DNA from: Myxococcota bacterium
GTDB lineage: Bacteria > Myxococcota_A > UBA9160 > UBA6930
Length of the DNA: 51,491 nucleotides
Assembly: GCA_030065975.1 (NCBI GenBank)
Contig: JASJCN010000003.1
Location: forward strand, 1-51,491
Reading direction: 5' to 3'
Below, piece by piece: positions 16,781 to 24,777 of this stretch (the stretch's first letter is position 1; each line of letters begins with the position of its first letter). Position numbers and translations under genes: made by a program. The notes under the pieces were generated by a model, which saw only the letters and a program-made list of their open reading frames with translations, made no database searches and was not told where the DNA came from.

Positions 16781-17296
16781 ATGTCCCAGCCTCTCTCGAA
16801 CGACCCGCGTCCGGGCCTCGAAGAGCGCGTCCAGGCCCTCGAGGACGCGCTCGCGATCCAGAACCTGAAGGCGCGCTATGCCGAGCTGGTGGATCGCCGC
16901 TACCACCGCGGCGCGGCCCGCCCGGCGGAGGAGATCGCCCCCATCGCGGACGAGATCGCCGCCCTCTTCACCGAGGATGCGGTGTGGGACGGCGGCGCCG
17001 CCATGGGCCGCTGCGAGGGGCGCGCCGCCATCGCCGAGCGCATGCGCGAGCCCACCCTGCTCTTCTCCTGGCACTTCTTCCTGAAGCCCCGGATCGAGGT
17101 TTCGGGCGACCGGGCGACGGCGCGCTGGGACATCCTCTCGCCCTGCACCACGCAGGACGGCCGCCCCCACTGGATGGCGGGCACCGAGGACGACGTCTAC
17201 GTCCGCGAGGGCGGCGTCTGGCTCCACCATCAGATGAAGCTCGGCGTCGTCTTCCTGGCCCCCCACGAAACCGGCTGGCAGAAGATCTTCGTCTAG
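16781..17296 (+). CDS. SnoaL-like / NTF2-fold protein
   Basis: 171 residues starting with a coiled N-terminal helix (LEERVQALEDALAIQNLKARYAEL), then the cone-shaped NTF2-like fold: an acidic segment around FTEDAVWDGG, GRAAIAERM, and the beta strands HFFLKPRIEVSGDRATARWDI. This is the layout of SnoaL_4 proteins, which include isomerases, dehydratases (bile-acid 7-alpha-dehydratase BaiE) and ring-hydroxylating dioxygenase-like small subunits. Within a lipid/steroid gene neighbourhood a dehydratase or isomerase on a hydroxylated ring is plausible, but the reaction cannot be fixed from sequence. Confidence 0.78.
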   Translation: MSQPLSNDPRPGLEERVQALEDALAIQNLKARYAELVDRRYHRGAARPAEEIAPIADEIAALFTEDAVWDGGAAMGRCEGRAAIAERMREPTLLFSWHFFLKPRIEVSGDRATARWDILSPCTTQDGRPHWMAGTEDDVYVREGGVWLHHQMKLGVVFLAPHETGWQKIFV

Positions 17297-17460
17297 CTAG
17301 CCTGGCTTGTAGTCGTGATCGACGGGATCCCCAGGGCCCGCGTTCACTCCATCGAGACCTCCGTCGCTTCCCGAGATCCGGGAGTGTGGCGAGGAGCCTC
17401 GACCCATGGAGCGAGCGCCGGGCCTTTCGAGTTTCTGGCGCCCGCGAGCCGGAGACGGAC

Positions 17461-17925
17461 ATGCAGATCATGGAGACGACAGACGGGGCCGGCGGAAGCC
17501 CCGGGGTGGACCGCCGCGCGCTGATCCAGGGGCTCGGCGATGGACGCTGGAAGGTCCGACTCGCCTGCCTCTACGGGCTCTACTCGGAGGGGAGTCGCGA
17601 AGGCGTAGAGGCTTCGACCCCCTTGCTGCGGGACCTGCGCGCGAGCGTTCGCGCCATGGCCGTGGGGATCGTGTCGAACGGCATCCGCCAGGGCGGCGTC
17701 CGATCGGGCCATCCCGATGCGGTGCCGCTCCTGATCGAGCGGATCTTCCAGGACGAGAGCATCAAGGTCCGGCGCTCGGCGACGCTGCACCTGGCCTGGT
17801 TCCATCCCCATCCCGATCTCGAAGGACTGTTCCAGAAGCTGCTCGACGAGGAGCGCGACGCGAAGCTGCACCAGTGGGCCGGCATCGGGCTGGTGCGCAG
17901 CCGCGCGGCCGAGGTGTCGTCATGA
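17461..17925 (+). CDS. HEAT-repeat protein
   Basis: 154 residues of paired helices typical of HEAT repeats: RRALIQGLGDGRWKVRLACLYGLYSEG, then VRAMAVGIVSNGIRQGG, then IKVRRSATLHLAWFHPHPDLEGLFQKLL and DAKLHQWAGIGLVRSRA. Such scaffolds bind proteins and have no catalytic residues. GGAG precedes the ATG at nine bases. The stop overlaps the ATG of the phytanoyl-CoA dioxygenase-like gene (ATGA), so the two are translationally coupled; the HEAT protein may be its partner. The 164 bp upstream hold no recognisable gene. Confidence 0.75.
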   Translation: MQIMETTDGAGGSPGVDRRALIQGLGDGRWKVRLACLYGLYSEGSREGVEASTPLLRDLRASVRAMAVGIVSNGIRQGGVRSGHPDAVPLLIERIFQDESIKVRRSATLHLAWFHPHPDLEGLFQKLLDEERDAKLHQWAGIGLVRSRAAEVSS

Positions 17926-18740
17926 TCGACGCGACCCGACGAGAGGAGTTCGCGCGGCGCGGCGTGATCCGCATCGAGGGCCTCATCCCCGAAGCGCTCG
18001 TTTCGCCCGCACGCGAGCGCGCCTTCGAGTGCATGGACGAGGACGGCGTGACCCGCGACGGCGTGTGGATCGACGGGCGCGCCACGGGATGGGAGTGCCA
18101 GAACCGCATCCTCAAGAAGCTCAAGCCCTGGGCGAAGTCGGATGCCTTTCGACGCCTGATCACGGACGAGGTGATCCAGGCCGCGCACGACCTGGCACCG
18201 GGCCATCGTTTGCAGCCGATGGTCGAGCACCCGCAGATCCTGTTCACCCCGCCCAACGCCGAGGCCTGGACCGTGCCTCACAAGGTCTGGCACCTCGACG
18301 TTCCACGCCTCGGGCCCGACGAGCCGCCCGGTGTGCAGATGTTCACCTTCCTGGACCGGGTCGAGCCCGGTGGCGGGGGCACCCTGGTCGCGGCCGGCTC
18401 TCATCGTCTGCTCAACGGACAGGGGCGCATCCAATCGAAGGACGTGAAGAAGCGGCTGCAGCGAGAGCCCTGGTTCCGCGAGCTGCTGCGCAACGGTCGA
18501 GAGGATCGAAAGAGCTTCCTCGAGGCACCCGAGCGCGTCGGCGACGTGGAGCTGCAGGTGGTGGAGATGCACGGCGAGCCCGGCGACGTCTACCTGACCG
18601 ACCTGCGCCTGCTCCACACCCTGGCGCCCAATGCGACGATGCGGCCGCGGTTGATGGTGACCCAGCGCTTCTTCCGCATGGATCTGCTCGCGCAGACCTA
18701 CGGAGGCGGCGAGGGGGATCAGCTCCCGGCCGACGTGTAG
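17922..18740 (+). CDS. Phytanoyl-CoA dioxygenase (PhyH)-family protein
   Basis: 272 residues with a double-stranded beta helix of the Fe(II)/2-oxoglutarate type. Iron ligands are His124-x-Asp126 (WHLD) and His232 (LLHTLAPN); Arg241 or Arg243 would bind 2-oxoglutarate. The family hydroxylates acyl-CoAs or other lipids. The HEAT gene overlaps its start. Its 3' end overlaps the convergent ABC permease gene by 22 bp, a real coding overlap. Confidence 0.83.
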   Translation: MIDATRREEFARRGVIRIEGLIPEALVSPARERAFECMDEDGVTRDGVWIDGRATGWECQNRILKKLKPWAKSDAFRRLITDEVIQAAHDLAPGHRLQPMVEHPQILFTPPNAEAWTVPHKVWHLDVPRLGPDEPPGVQMFTFLDRVEPGGGGTLVAAGSHRLLNGQGRIQSKDVKKRLQREPWFRELLRNGREDRKSFLEAPERVGDVELQVVEMHGEPGDVYLTDLRLLHTLAPNATMRPRLMVTQRFFRMDLLAQTYGGGEGDQLPADV

Positions 18741-19519
18741 CGGCGCGTCCCCAGGGCGAAGGCTCCGCAGGCCAGCGCCAGGAACGCGAAGCCCGAGAGC
18801 GGAGCCAGGGCCTGCATCCAGAGCGTCGAGCCGAGGGGGTCGCTGCGCCCCATCAGCGCGAGCACCGGGAAGTAGGCCACGCCCGCGAGCGGGACCACGA
18901 AGGTGAAGAAGCGACGGAAGCTCTCGCGGTAGATCGCGAGGGGGTACTGCGCCGTCTGCACGCCACCGTAGGTCATCGTGTTCATCACCTCGAGGCTCTC
19001 GGTGCTGAAGAAGGCGAGGGTCGCCTGCAGGATCACGAGGCCGAGGAAGAGGGCGGTGCCTCCCGCCAGCGTCAGGAGCAGGAGCCCGATCTGCGCCGGG
19101 CCGAGGGTGATGTCGAGGGCGTGGAGCCCGAAGGCGAGCACGGCCAGGCCCTGGGCGAAGCGGCCCACCCGGTGGATCGCGAAGCGGCGTCCCGAGAGCT
19201 GGAGCAGCGGCGAGCGCGGACGCACCAGCAGCCGATCGAACTCGCCCTGCTTCAGGTCCTCGCCGAAGAGATCGAAGCCGCGCGAGAGGGTATCCGCGAA
19301 GGCGAAGGCCACGTTGACCACGCCGTAGAACACCGCGACCTCGGCCAGCTGCCAGCCCGGGAGGCGACCGAAGCGATCGAAGAGCGCCCAGATCCCGAAG
19401 AACTCGATCGCGGTCACGCCGAGCTGTCCGAGGCTCATCATCAGAAAGGACGCCCGGTACTGCATGCTGCCGCGAATCGCGATCCCCACCATCCGCAGGT
19501 AGAGGCGCAGGTCGTTCAT
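18719..19519 (-). CDS. ABC-2 family transporter permease (DUF990-like)
   Basis: 266 residues, six predicted membrane helices, with MNDLRLYLRMVGIAIRGSMQYRASF at the start and the signature pattern FGEDLKQGEFDRLLVRPRSPLLQ in the cytoplasmic loop. This is the second permease of the three-gene COG4586-COG4587-COG3694-like exporter type. It starts 1 bp after the stop of the first permease gene. Substrate unknown. Confidence 0.82.
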   Translation of the reverse strand: MNDLRLYLRMVGIAIRGSMQYRASFLMMSLGQLGVTAIEFFGIWALFDRFGRLPGWQLAEVAVFYGVVNVAFAFADTLSRGFDLFGEDLKQGEFDRLLVRPRSPLLQLSGRRFAIHRVGRFAQGLAVLAFGLHALDITLGPAQIGLLLLTLAGGTALFLGLVILQATLAFFSTESLEVMNTMTYGGVQTAQYPLAIYRESFRRFFTFVVPLAGVAYFPVLALMGRSDPLGSTLWMQALAPLSGFAFLALACGAFALGTRRYTSAGS

Positions 19520-19520
19520 C

Positions 19521-20378
19521 TCATCCGCCCTGCACGACCAGGCGTCGCGTCCCGCGCGCCATGAGTACGCGGCCGAGGCCCATGAGCAGGCCGGTCCAGG
19601 CCGCGACCAGGGCGATCTCGCCGAAGGCGTCGGCCACGGGGATGTGTCCGTTGTAGATGCGGAAGGGCACGTCGGCGAGGCCGCGGAAGGGGAGCCACTC
19701 GAAGAGCGGCTGGATCCAGTCGGGGAAGAAGGGGATCGGGATGATCATGCCCGAGAAGAGGATCACGACGGTCGGCATGAGCCGGGTGATGCCCTCGCCG
19801 GAGAGCGTGAAGAGCAACGAGACGTGCACGAGGGTCGTGATCGCAGCGCCGAGGGCGACCGCTGCGATCAGCGAGACGACGAAGAGCAGCGCTGCGCCCC
19901 CCGAGTCGGGCGGGAGCAGGGCCCAGCGTTCGGCGCCGAGCCCCGGCAGCACGAAGCCCGCGACGAACACGATGGGCAGGAAGCGGAGCGAGGCGCCGGC
20001 CGTCCTCCACGCCACGGCGCGAACGAACCAGAGCCCGTAGAGATCGAGCGGGCGCACCAGCTCGTAGGCCACGTGCCCCCGGCGGATCATCTCCTCGATC
20101 TCCTTGTCGTGGTTCCAGGGCTGCAGCGCGAGCAGCGCCTGCCCGAGCCAGACGTAGGTGATCGTCGCCTCGAAGCTCATGGGCGCCGGCACGCCGAGCG
20201 AGTAGAACGCCTCGTAGATCATCACGTAGATGGCGCCCCAGAAGAACTGGGTGGCCACGCCGGCCAGCGCCGCCGCGCGGTACTGCAGCATCATCCGGAA
20301 GCGCGCCGACAGGAGGGCGCGGTAGGGCCGATAGGGCTGGTAAGGCCGGCAGGGCCGTCTCGCCTCGCTCGCGCTCAC
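19521..20378 (-). CDS. ABC-2 family transporter permease
   Basis: 285 residues, about six membrane helices. GTG at 20378 overlaps the TGA of the ATPase gene (GTGA). The cytosolic N-terminus contains the odd repeat RPCRPYQPYRPYR, encoded by four tandem 9-bp units. Then come the amphipathic interface helix ALLSARFRMMLQYRAAAL and WGAIYVMIYEAFY. HDKEIEEMIRRGHVAYELVRPLDLYGLW is the loop that in this group reaches the ATPase. Heterodimeric export with the next permease is expected. Confidence 0.82.
   Translation of the reverse strand: MSASEARRPCRPYQPYRPYRALLSARFRMMLQYRAAALAGVATQFFWGAIYVMIYEAFYSLGVPAPMSFEATITYVWLGQALLALQPWNHDKEIEEMIRRGHVAYELVRPLDLYGLWFVRAVAWRTAGASLRFLPIVFVAGFVLPGLGAERWALLPPDSGGAALLFVVSLIAAVALGAAITTLVHVSLLFTLSGEGITRLMPTVVILFSGMIIPIPFFPDWIQPLFEWLPFRGLADVPFRIYNGHIPVADAFGEIALVAAWTGLLMGLGRVLMARGTRRLVVQGG
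20323..20358. repeat. Four tandem 9-bp units inside the permease gene
   Basis: On the plus strand the units are TAGGGCCGA, TAGGGCTGG, TAAGGCCGG and CAGGGCCGT. Being nine bases long they preserve the frame and encode the RPY/QPY/RPC tripeptides near the permease N-terminus. Confidence 0.7.
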
Positions 20379-21367
20379 GCGCCCACCTCCGTCCCGTGGC
20401 TCCGGTAGAGCTGGCTGATCACCTCTTCGATCGGCGGGTTCTCGACGAAGAGGTCGCGCACCTCGTGGCTGCGGGCGATGCGCCCGATCAGGTCGGCGGT
20501 GGCCACGCGGTCGGGATCGAAGGCGAGCGTCACGCGATGGCCCTCGCGCCTGATCAGGCGCGCGTCCGGATCCTCGAGCGGAGCATCGCCGTCGACGTCG
20601 ATGATCAGTCGCCGCTCGCCCGTCACACGCGCGCGCAGCTCGCCGAGGGAGCCGTCGCACAGGATGCGGCCCTGGCCGATCACCATCACGCGCTCGCAGA
20701 GGCTCTCGATGTCGTCCATGTCGTGGGTGGTGAGGATCACGGTGGTGCCGCGCTCGCGGTTCAGGCGCTTCACGAAGTCGCGCACGGCCAGCTTGGAGGG
20801 GGCGTCGAGCCCGATGGTGGGCTCGTCCAGGAAGAGCAGCGGGGGCGCGTGCAGCAGCGCGGCGGCGAGGTCGCAGCGCATGCGCTGACCGAGCGAGAGC
20901 TGGCGGACCGGCGTGTTCAGCAGCGGCTCGAGGTCGAGCAGGGGGACGAGCTCGTCGAACGCGCGCCGAAACTCGGCGGGCGCGACCCGGTAGATGTCGC
21001 CCAGCAGCTCGAACGACTCGACCACCGGGAGATCCCACCAGAGCTGGGTGCGCTGGCCGAAGACCACGCCGATCCGGCCCACGTACTCCTGCCGGCGCTT
21101 CCACGGCACCAGCCCGAGCACCTCGCAGCGGCCCGAGTCGGGCACCAGGATTCCCGAGAGCACCTTCACGGTGGTCGACTTCCCGGCGCCGTTGGGGCCG
21201 ATGTAGCCGACGAGCTCTCCGGCTCCGATCTCGAAGGAGATGCCATCGAGGGCGTGGAGCGGGTCGTGCTCGCGCCGGCCGAGACCGCGGAGCGCTCCCA
21301 GGAAGCCCGGGCGGCGTCGCGCGATGTGGAAGGTCTTCCGCAGCTCCTCGACCACGATCTGTGCCAC
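20375..21367 (-). CDS. ABC transporter ATP-binding protein (ABC-2 exporter)
   Basis: 330 residues: Walker A GPNGAGKST, Q-loop in GVVFGQRTQLWWDLP, signature LSLGQ (instead of LSGGQ), Walker B LLFLDEP, switch His in LTTHD. The extended C-terminal domain (about 85 residues after the NBD) is typical of the COG4586 type. GTG at 21367 is preferred over the upstream ATG at 21409 because GGAG stands six bases before it; the same GGAGACGGAC precedes the HEAT gene. It heads the three-gene exporter operon. The 267 bp between it and the divergent DMT gene contain promoters only, including TAGACT near 21570. Confidence 0.86.
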   Translation of the reverse strand: MAQIVVEELRKTFHIARRRPGFLGALRGLGRREHDPLHALDGISFEIGAGELVGYIGPNGAGKSTTVKVLSGILVPDSGRCEVLGLVPWKRRQEYVGRIGVVFGQRTQLWWDLPVVESFELLGDIYRVAPAEFRRAFDELVPLLDLEPLLNTPVRQLSLGQRMRCDLAAALLHAPPLLFLDEPTIGLDAPSKLAVRDFVKRLNRERGTTVILTTHDMDDIESLCERVMVIGQGRILCDGSLGELRARVTGERRLIIDVDGDAPLEDPDARLIRREGHRVTLAFDPDRVATADLIGRIARSHEVRDLFVENPPIEEVISQLYRSHGTEVGA

Positions 21368-21634
21368 GTCCGTCTCCCGCCCCGGCGACCGAAGTCGACC
21401 AGAGGTCAAACGCGAAGAGGCCGGCTCGCGGTCGAGGGGGGTCCCTCTCGGCGAGTCGGCTGCTTGGCTCTGGATGTCGGCCGGAATCCTAGCCCCGGCT
21501 CCTCAGTGACGCCTCCCGGCCCGTCTTCATCCAAACGCGGGAGCCCCGCCGCCCCGCCGCGGTAGACTGCCCCGCTCTCCGCAACCCAACCCCCCAGTCC
21601 CCCCGCGAGCCCGTCCGTCCCGAGGTCCGAGCCC

Positions 21635-22567
21635 ATGGAGCTTCACCAGCCGAGCGGCGAACGCGCTCTCGGCCTCGCGCTCGCCTCGACTACGATGCTG
21701 CTCTGGGGCGTGCTCCCCTACGGCCTCGAGCTGGCCTTGGCGGAGCTCGACGCGGTCACCATCACCTGGTTCCGCTTCGGCTTCTCCGCCGTGGCGCTCG
21801 GCCTGTGGCTCGGGCTCCGAGGCGGCCTGCCCGAGCGCAGCGCACTCGGCCGCGGCGGAAGCATCCTGCTCGCGATCTCGACGGCGGGCCTCGCCGTCAA
21901 CTACCTGACCTACCTGATCGGCCTCGACCTCACCTCGCCCGCCACGGCCCAGGTGCTGATCCAGGCCGCGCCGCCGCTCCTGGCCGTGGGCGGCATCGTC
22001 GTCTTTCGCGAGCAGTTCACCCCGGGACAGTGGCTGGGCTTCGGGGTGATGCTCTGCGGGCTCGGGCTCTTCTTCGCGAGCCAGGTGCGGAGCCTCGTCT
22101 CCGAGCTGAGCCAGTACCTGGACGGCGTTGCGGCCATGGGGGTCGCGGCCGTCACCTGGGCGTTCTACGGCCTGGCCCAGAAGCAGCTGCTCCAGCGCCT
22201 CTCGAGCCAGCAGATCATGTGGTGCATCTACACGGGCTGCTTCGTGGCCTTCTCGTTCGGGGCCTCCCCGTCGCAGCTGGCCGGGCTCTCCGCCGTCGGC
22301 TGGGGCGGGCTCCTCTTCGCCTCGGCCAACACCCTGGTGGCCTACGGCGCCTTCGCGGCGGCGCTGGCCCACTGGCAGGCCTCGCGCGTCTCGGCGGTGC
22401 TCGCGCTCACGCCGCTCGCCACCCTCGCGACGGGCGCCGTCGGCGCCGCCCTCTTCCCCGCCCTGGTGGCGCGGGATCCCGTATCGCTCGTGAGTCTGCT
22501 CGGCGCGTTCGTGGTGGTGGCCGGCTCGTGTACCGTGGCCTTGCTCGGGCGCAGCGGGTCGTCCTAG
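21635..22567 (+). CDS. DMT/EamA family transporter
   Basis: 310 residues with ten predicted helices in two EamA halves, the usual drug/metabolite transporter layout; VTITWFRFGFSAVALGLWL and SPATAQVLIQAAPPLLAVGG are typical helix 2-4 patterns. Substrate unknown. It is divergent from the ABC exporter and convergent with the spinster-like MFS gene, whose stop it shares through CTAG at 22564-22567. Confidence 0.82.
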   Translation: MELHQPSGERALGLALASTTMLLWGVLPYGLELALAELDAVTITWFRFGFSAVALGLWLGLRGGLPERSALGRGGSILLAISTAGLAVNYLTYLIGLDLTSPATAQVLIQAAPPLLAVGGIVVFREQFTPGQWLGFGVMLCGLGLFFASQVRSLVSELSQYLDGVAAMGVAAVTWAFYGLAQKQLLQRLSSQQIMWCIYTGCFVAFSFGASPSQLAGLSAVGWGGLLFASANTLVAYGAFAAALAHWQASRVSAVLALTPLATLATGAVGAALFPALVARDPVSLVSLLGAFVVVAGSCTVALLGRSGSS

Positions 22568-23847
22568 TCAGCCTCTTCGCGGCCGAGTCCGCGTGCACAC
22601 AGCCCGAAGAAGATCGCGGCCAGCGCTCCGGCGAGGGTCATGACCAGCAGCGAGTAGCGGATCGCCTCGTCGCCGTAGGTGGGCGCCAGCTGGTCGTTCA
22701 TCACGCCGACGATCCAGGGCCCCGCTCCCAGCCCGACGAGATTGAGGATGGTGAGCAGTGTCGCGCTGGCCAGGGCGCGCATGCGCGCGTCGACGAGACC
22801 CTGGGCCACCGACCAGAGCGGGCCCACGTACATGTTGTTCACGAAGTAGTAGATGGCGAAGAAGAAGAGCGCCGTCCCGCGCGCATCGGCCAGCAGGAAC
22901 GGCAGGGCGAAGGGGGCGGCCAGCAGGGAGATCAGCGCGGGAAGGCCCATGGCCCAGCGCGGGTCGCGGACGCAGAGCCGGTCGGTGAGGACGCCACCCA
23001 GCGTGGCGCCGGCGGCCCCTCCGATTCCGGCGATCAGCCCGAAGCGGAGGCCGAGCTCGCTCGGGGCCATGCCGTGTACGCGGATCAGGAAGGCGGGCCC
23101 CCAGGAGAGGATCGCGTAGCCCGCCAGGGCCTGGAAGCACGCGCCGACGGTGAGCAGCACGAAGCTCGGGTGGGCCGCGAGGGTTCGCAGCACCTCCCGG
23201 AGCGGGAGCGCCTCGCTCGGGGGCGGGGTCGCGCCCGCGTCGGCGGCGCCCCGCACCGGCTCGCGGACGGTGAGCCGGAGCAGCAGCGCGAGCGGGATGC
23301 CCGCGAGCCCGAGAACGACGAAGGCGCTGCGCCACGAGAGCCATTGGATCAGGTAGCCCCCGCCCACGAAGCCGAAGAGCACGCCCACGTAGATGCCCAT
23401 GGCGTAGACGGACATCGCCGTCGCCCTGCGCTCGGCGGGGAAGTAGTCGGAGATCAGCGAGTGCGAGGGCGGTGTGCCCGCGGCCTCGCCGATTCCCACG
23501 CCGAACCGCGCGAGGGCGAGCTGCCCGGCGTTCTGCGCCAGGCCGCAGGCGGCGGTCATCGCACTCCACACGGTGAGCCCGAGCGCCACGATGCTGCGTC
23601 GGTTTCCGCGGTCGGCCCACGCGGCGATGGGGATGCCCGCGAGCGTGTAGAACATGGTGAAGGCCAGGCCGAGCAGCAGGCCGAGCAGCGTGTCCGAGAG
23701 CTCCATCTCCTGCTTGATCTGCTCGAGGGCCAGGGGGAGCAGCTGGCGGTCCGCGAAGTTGAAGACGTACGCGGCGAAGAGGACGATCAGGACGTACCAG
23801 GCGTAGCGCCGGCTCGCGCGCTCCTCCGCGGGGGCGTCCGCGCTCAC
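22564..23847 (-). CDS. MFS transporter, spinster-like
   Basis: 427 residues, 12 helices. RYAWYVLIVLFAAYVFNFADRQLLPL and the motif-A loop GIPIAAWADRGNRRSIVALG are typical of the spinster-type MFS that move lipids and organic acids. GTG at 23847 overlaps the TGA of the LLM gene (GTGA), making it the last gene of the five-gene operon that begins with the ketosteroid dehydrogenase-like flavoprotein. It may import the operon's lipid substrate. Confidence 0.83.
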   Translation of the reverse strand: MSADAPAEERASRRYAWYVLIVLFAAYVFNFADRQLLPLALEQIKQEMELSDTLLGLLLGLAFTMFYTLAGIPIAAWADRGNRRSIVALGLTVWSAMTAACGLAQNAGQLALARFGVGIGEAAGTPPSHSLISDYFPAERRATAMSVYAMGIYVGVLFGFVGGGYLIQWLSWRSAFVVLGLAGIPLALLLRLTVREPVRGAADAGATPPPSEALPLREVLRTLAAHPSFVLLTVGACFQALAGYAILSWGPAFLIRVHGMAPSELGLRFGLIAGIGGAAGATLGGVLTDRLCVRDPRWAMGLPALISLLAAPFALPFLLADARGTALFFFAIYYFVNNMYVGPLWSVAQGLVDARMRALASATLLTILNLVGLGAGPWIVGVMNDQLAPTYGDEAIRYSLLVMTLAGALAAIFFGLCARGLGREEAD

Positions 23848-24737
23848 GCGCTCGCCTCCCGGCCCAGCCGCTCGAGGAAGGGCCGGATCTCGTCGGGGCT
23901 GCGGCAGAAGGCTGCGAGCGCGAACGAGGCGACGGTCGCGCCGGCCTCGGCGAGGGCCGGGAGACCCCGCAGCGTGGCCTCGAGGTCGGGCCGGCGATCG
24001 TCGCCCATCACGAGGGGCGCGTGGGCGCGCACACCGAAGGCATCGGGGTCGCGCCCGGCCGCGACGAGGGCCGGGCGGATCGTCTCGAGCCCGGCGGCGA
24101 TCTCCTTCGGGTCGCCGTCCATCGGCATCCAGCCCTCTCCGAGCTCCGCCATGCGACGCGCCTGGCGTTCGGTGGCGGCCACTCCGAACCAGAGCGGCAC
24201 TCCGCCCGCCTGGACCGGCTTGGGGAAGGCGCGCAGCTCGCGCGTCTCCACCCCGCGCCACGTGACGGCGCTGGGGTCGGAGCCCCAGAGCGCGCGGCAG
24301 GCGCGCAGCCCCTCGTCCAGGCTGCGCCAGCGCTCCTCGAAGGGGGCCACGCCGGCGACGAACTCCTCGCGCTGCCAACCCACGCCCACGCCGAGGTCGA
24401 GGCGTCCCGCGCACAGCGCGTCGAGGGTCGCGGCCGTCTTCGCGAGCAGGAGCGGAGGGCGAAGCGGCGCGATCAGGATGCCGGTCCCGAGGCGCATGCG
24501 GTGCGTGGTCGCCGCCACGGCGGCCAGCAGGGTCAGCGGCTCGGGCCAGGGCTCGTCGGCCGGCAGCGGAAAGCGCCCGTAGGGATAGTGCTCGGTGTGC
24601 GGGCCCATCACGACGTGATCGGGCACCACCAGCTGGTCGATGCCCAGGTCGTCGGCGGCGCGGGCCATCTCGACCACGGCGCGCAGGTCGCCTCCGAAGA
24701 GGAAGCCCACGCCGGAGAGCGTGACCGAGAGCTTCAT
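23844..24737 (-). CDS. LLM class (luciferase-like) oxidoreductase, possibly F420-dependent
   Basis: 297 residues of the bacterial luciferase-like TIM barrel, starting MKLSVTLSGVGF; LDLGVGVGWQREEF and GVPLWFGVAATERQARRMAELGEGWMPM are diagnostic of the F420-type LLM group. It would carry out a hydride transfer or oxygenation on the operon substrate. No F420 biosynthesis gene lies in the window, so FMN cannot be excluded. It lies 40 bp downstream of the P450 gene and overlaps the MFS gene. Confidence 0.83.
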   Translation of the reverse strand: MKLSVTLSGVGFLFGGDLRAVVEMARAADDLGIDQLVVPDHVVMGPHTEHYPYGRFPLPADEPWPEPLTLLAAVAATTHRMRLGTGILIAPLRPPLLLAKTAATLDALCAGRLDLGVGVGWQREEFVAGVAPFEERWRSLDEGLRACRALWGSDPSAVTWRGVETRELRAFPKPVQAGGVPLWFGVAATERQARRMAELGEGWMPMDGDPKEIAAGLETIRPALVAAGRDPDAFGVRAHAPLVMGDDRRPDLEATLRGLPALAEAGATVASFALAAFCRSPDEIRPFLERLGREASA

Positions 24738-24777
24738 CCAGGGAGCCGTGCCGAGCGCTGCGGGGCCGGGTCGGGCT

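Noticed and set aside
19521-21104. Apparent ABC ATPase-permease fusion on the minus strand
   Set aside because: The upstream part is the ATPase gene read in a wrong frame; the permease begins at GTG 20378.
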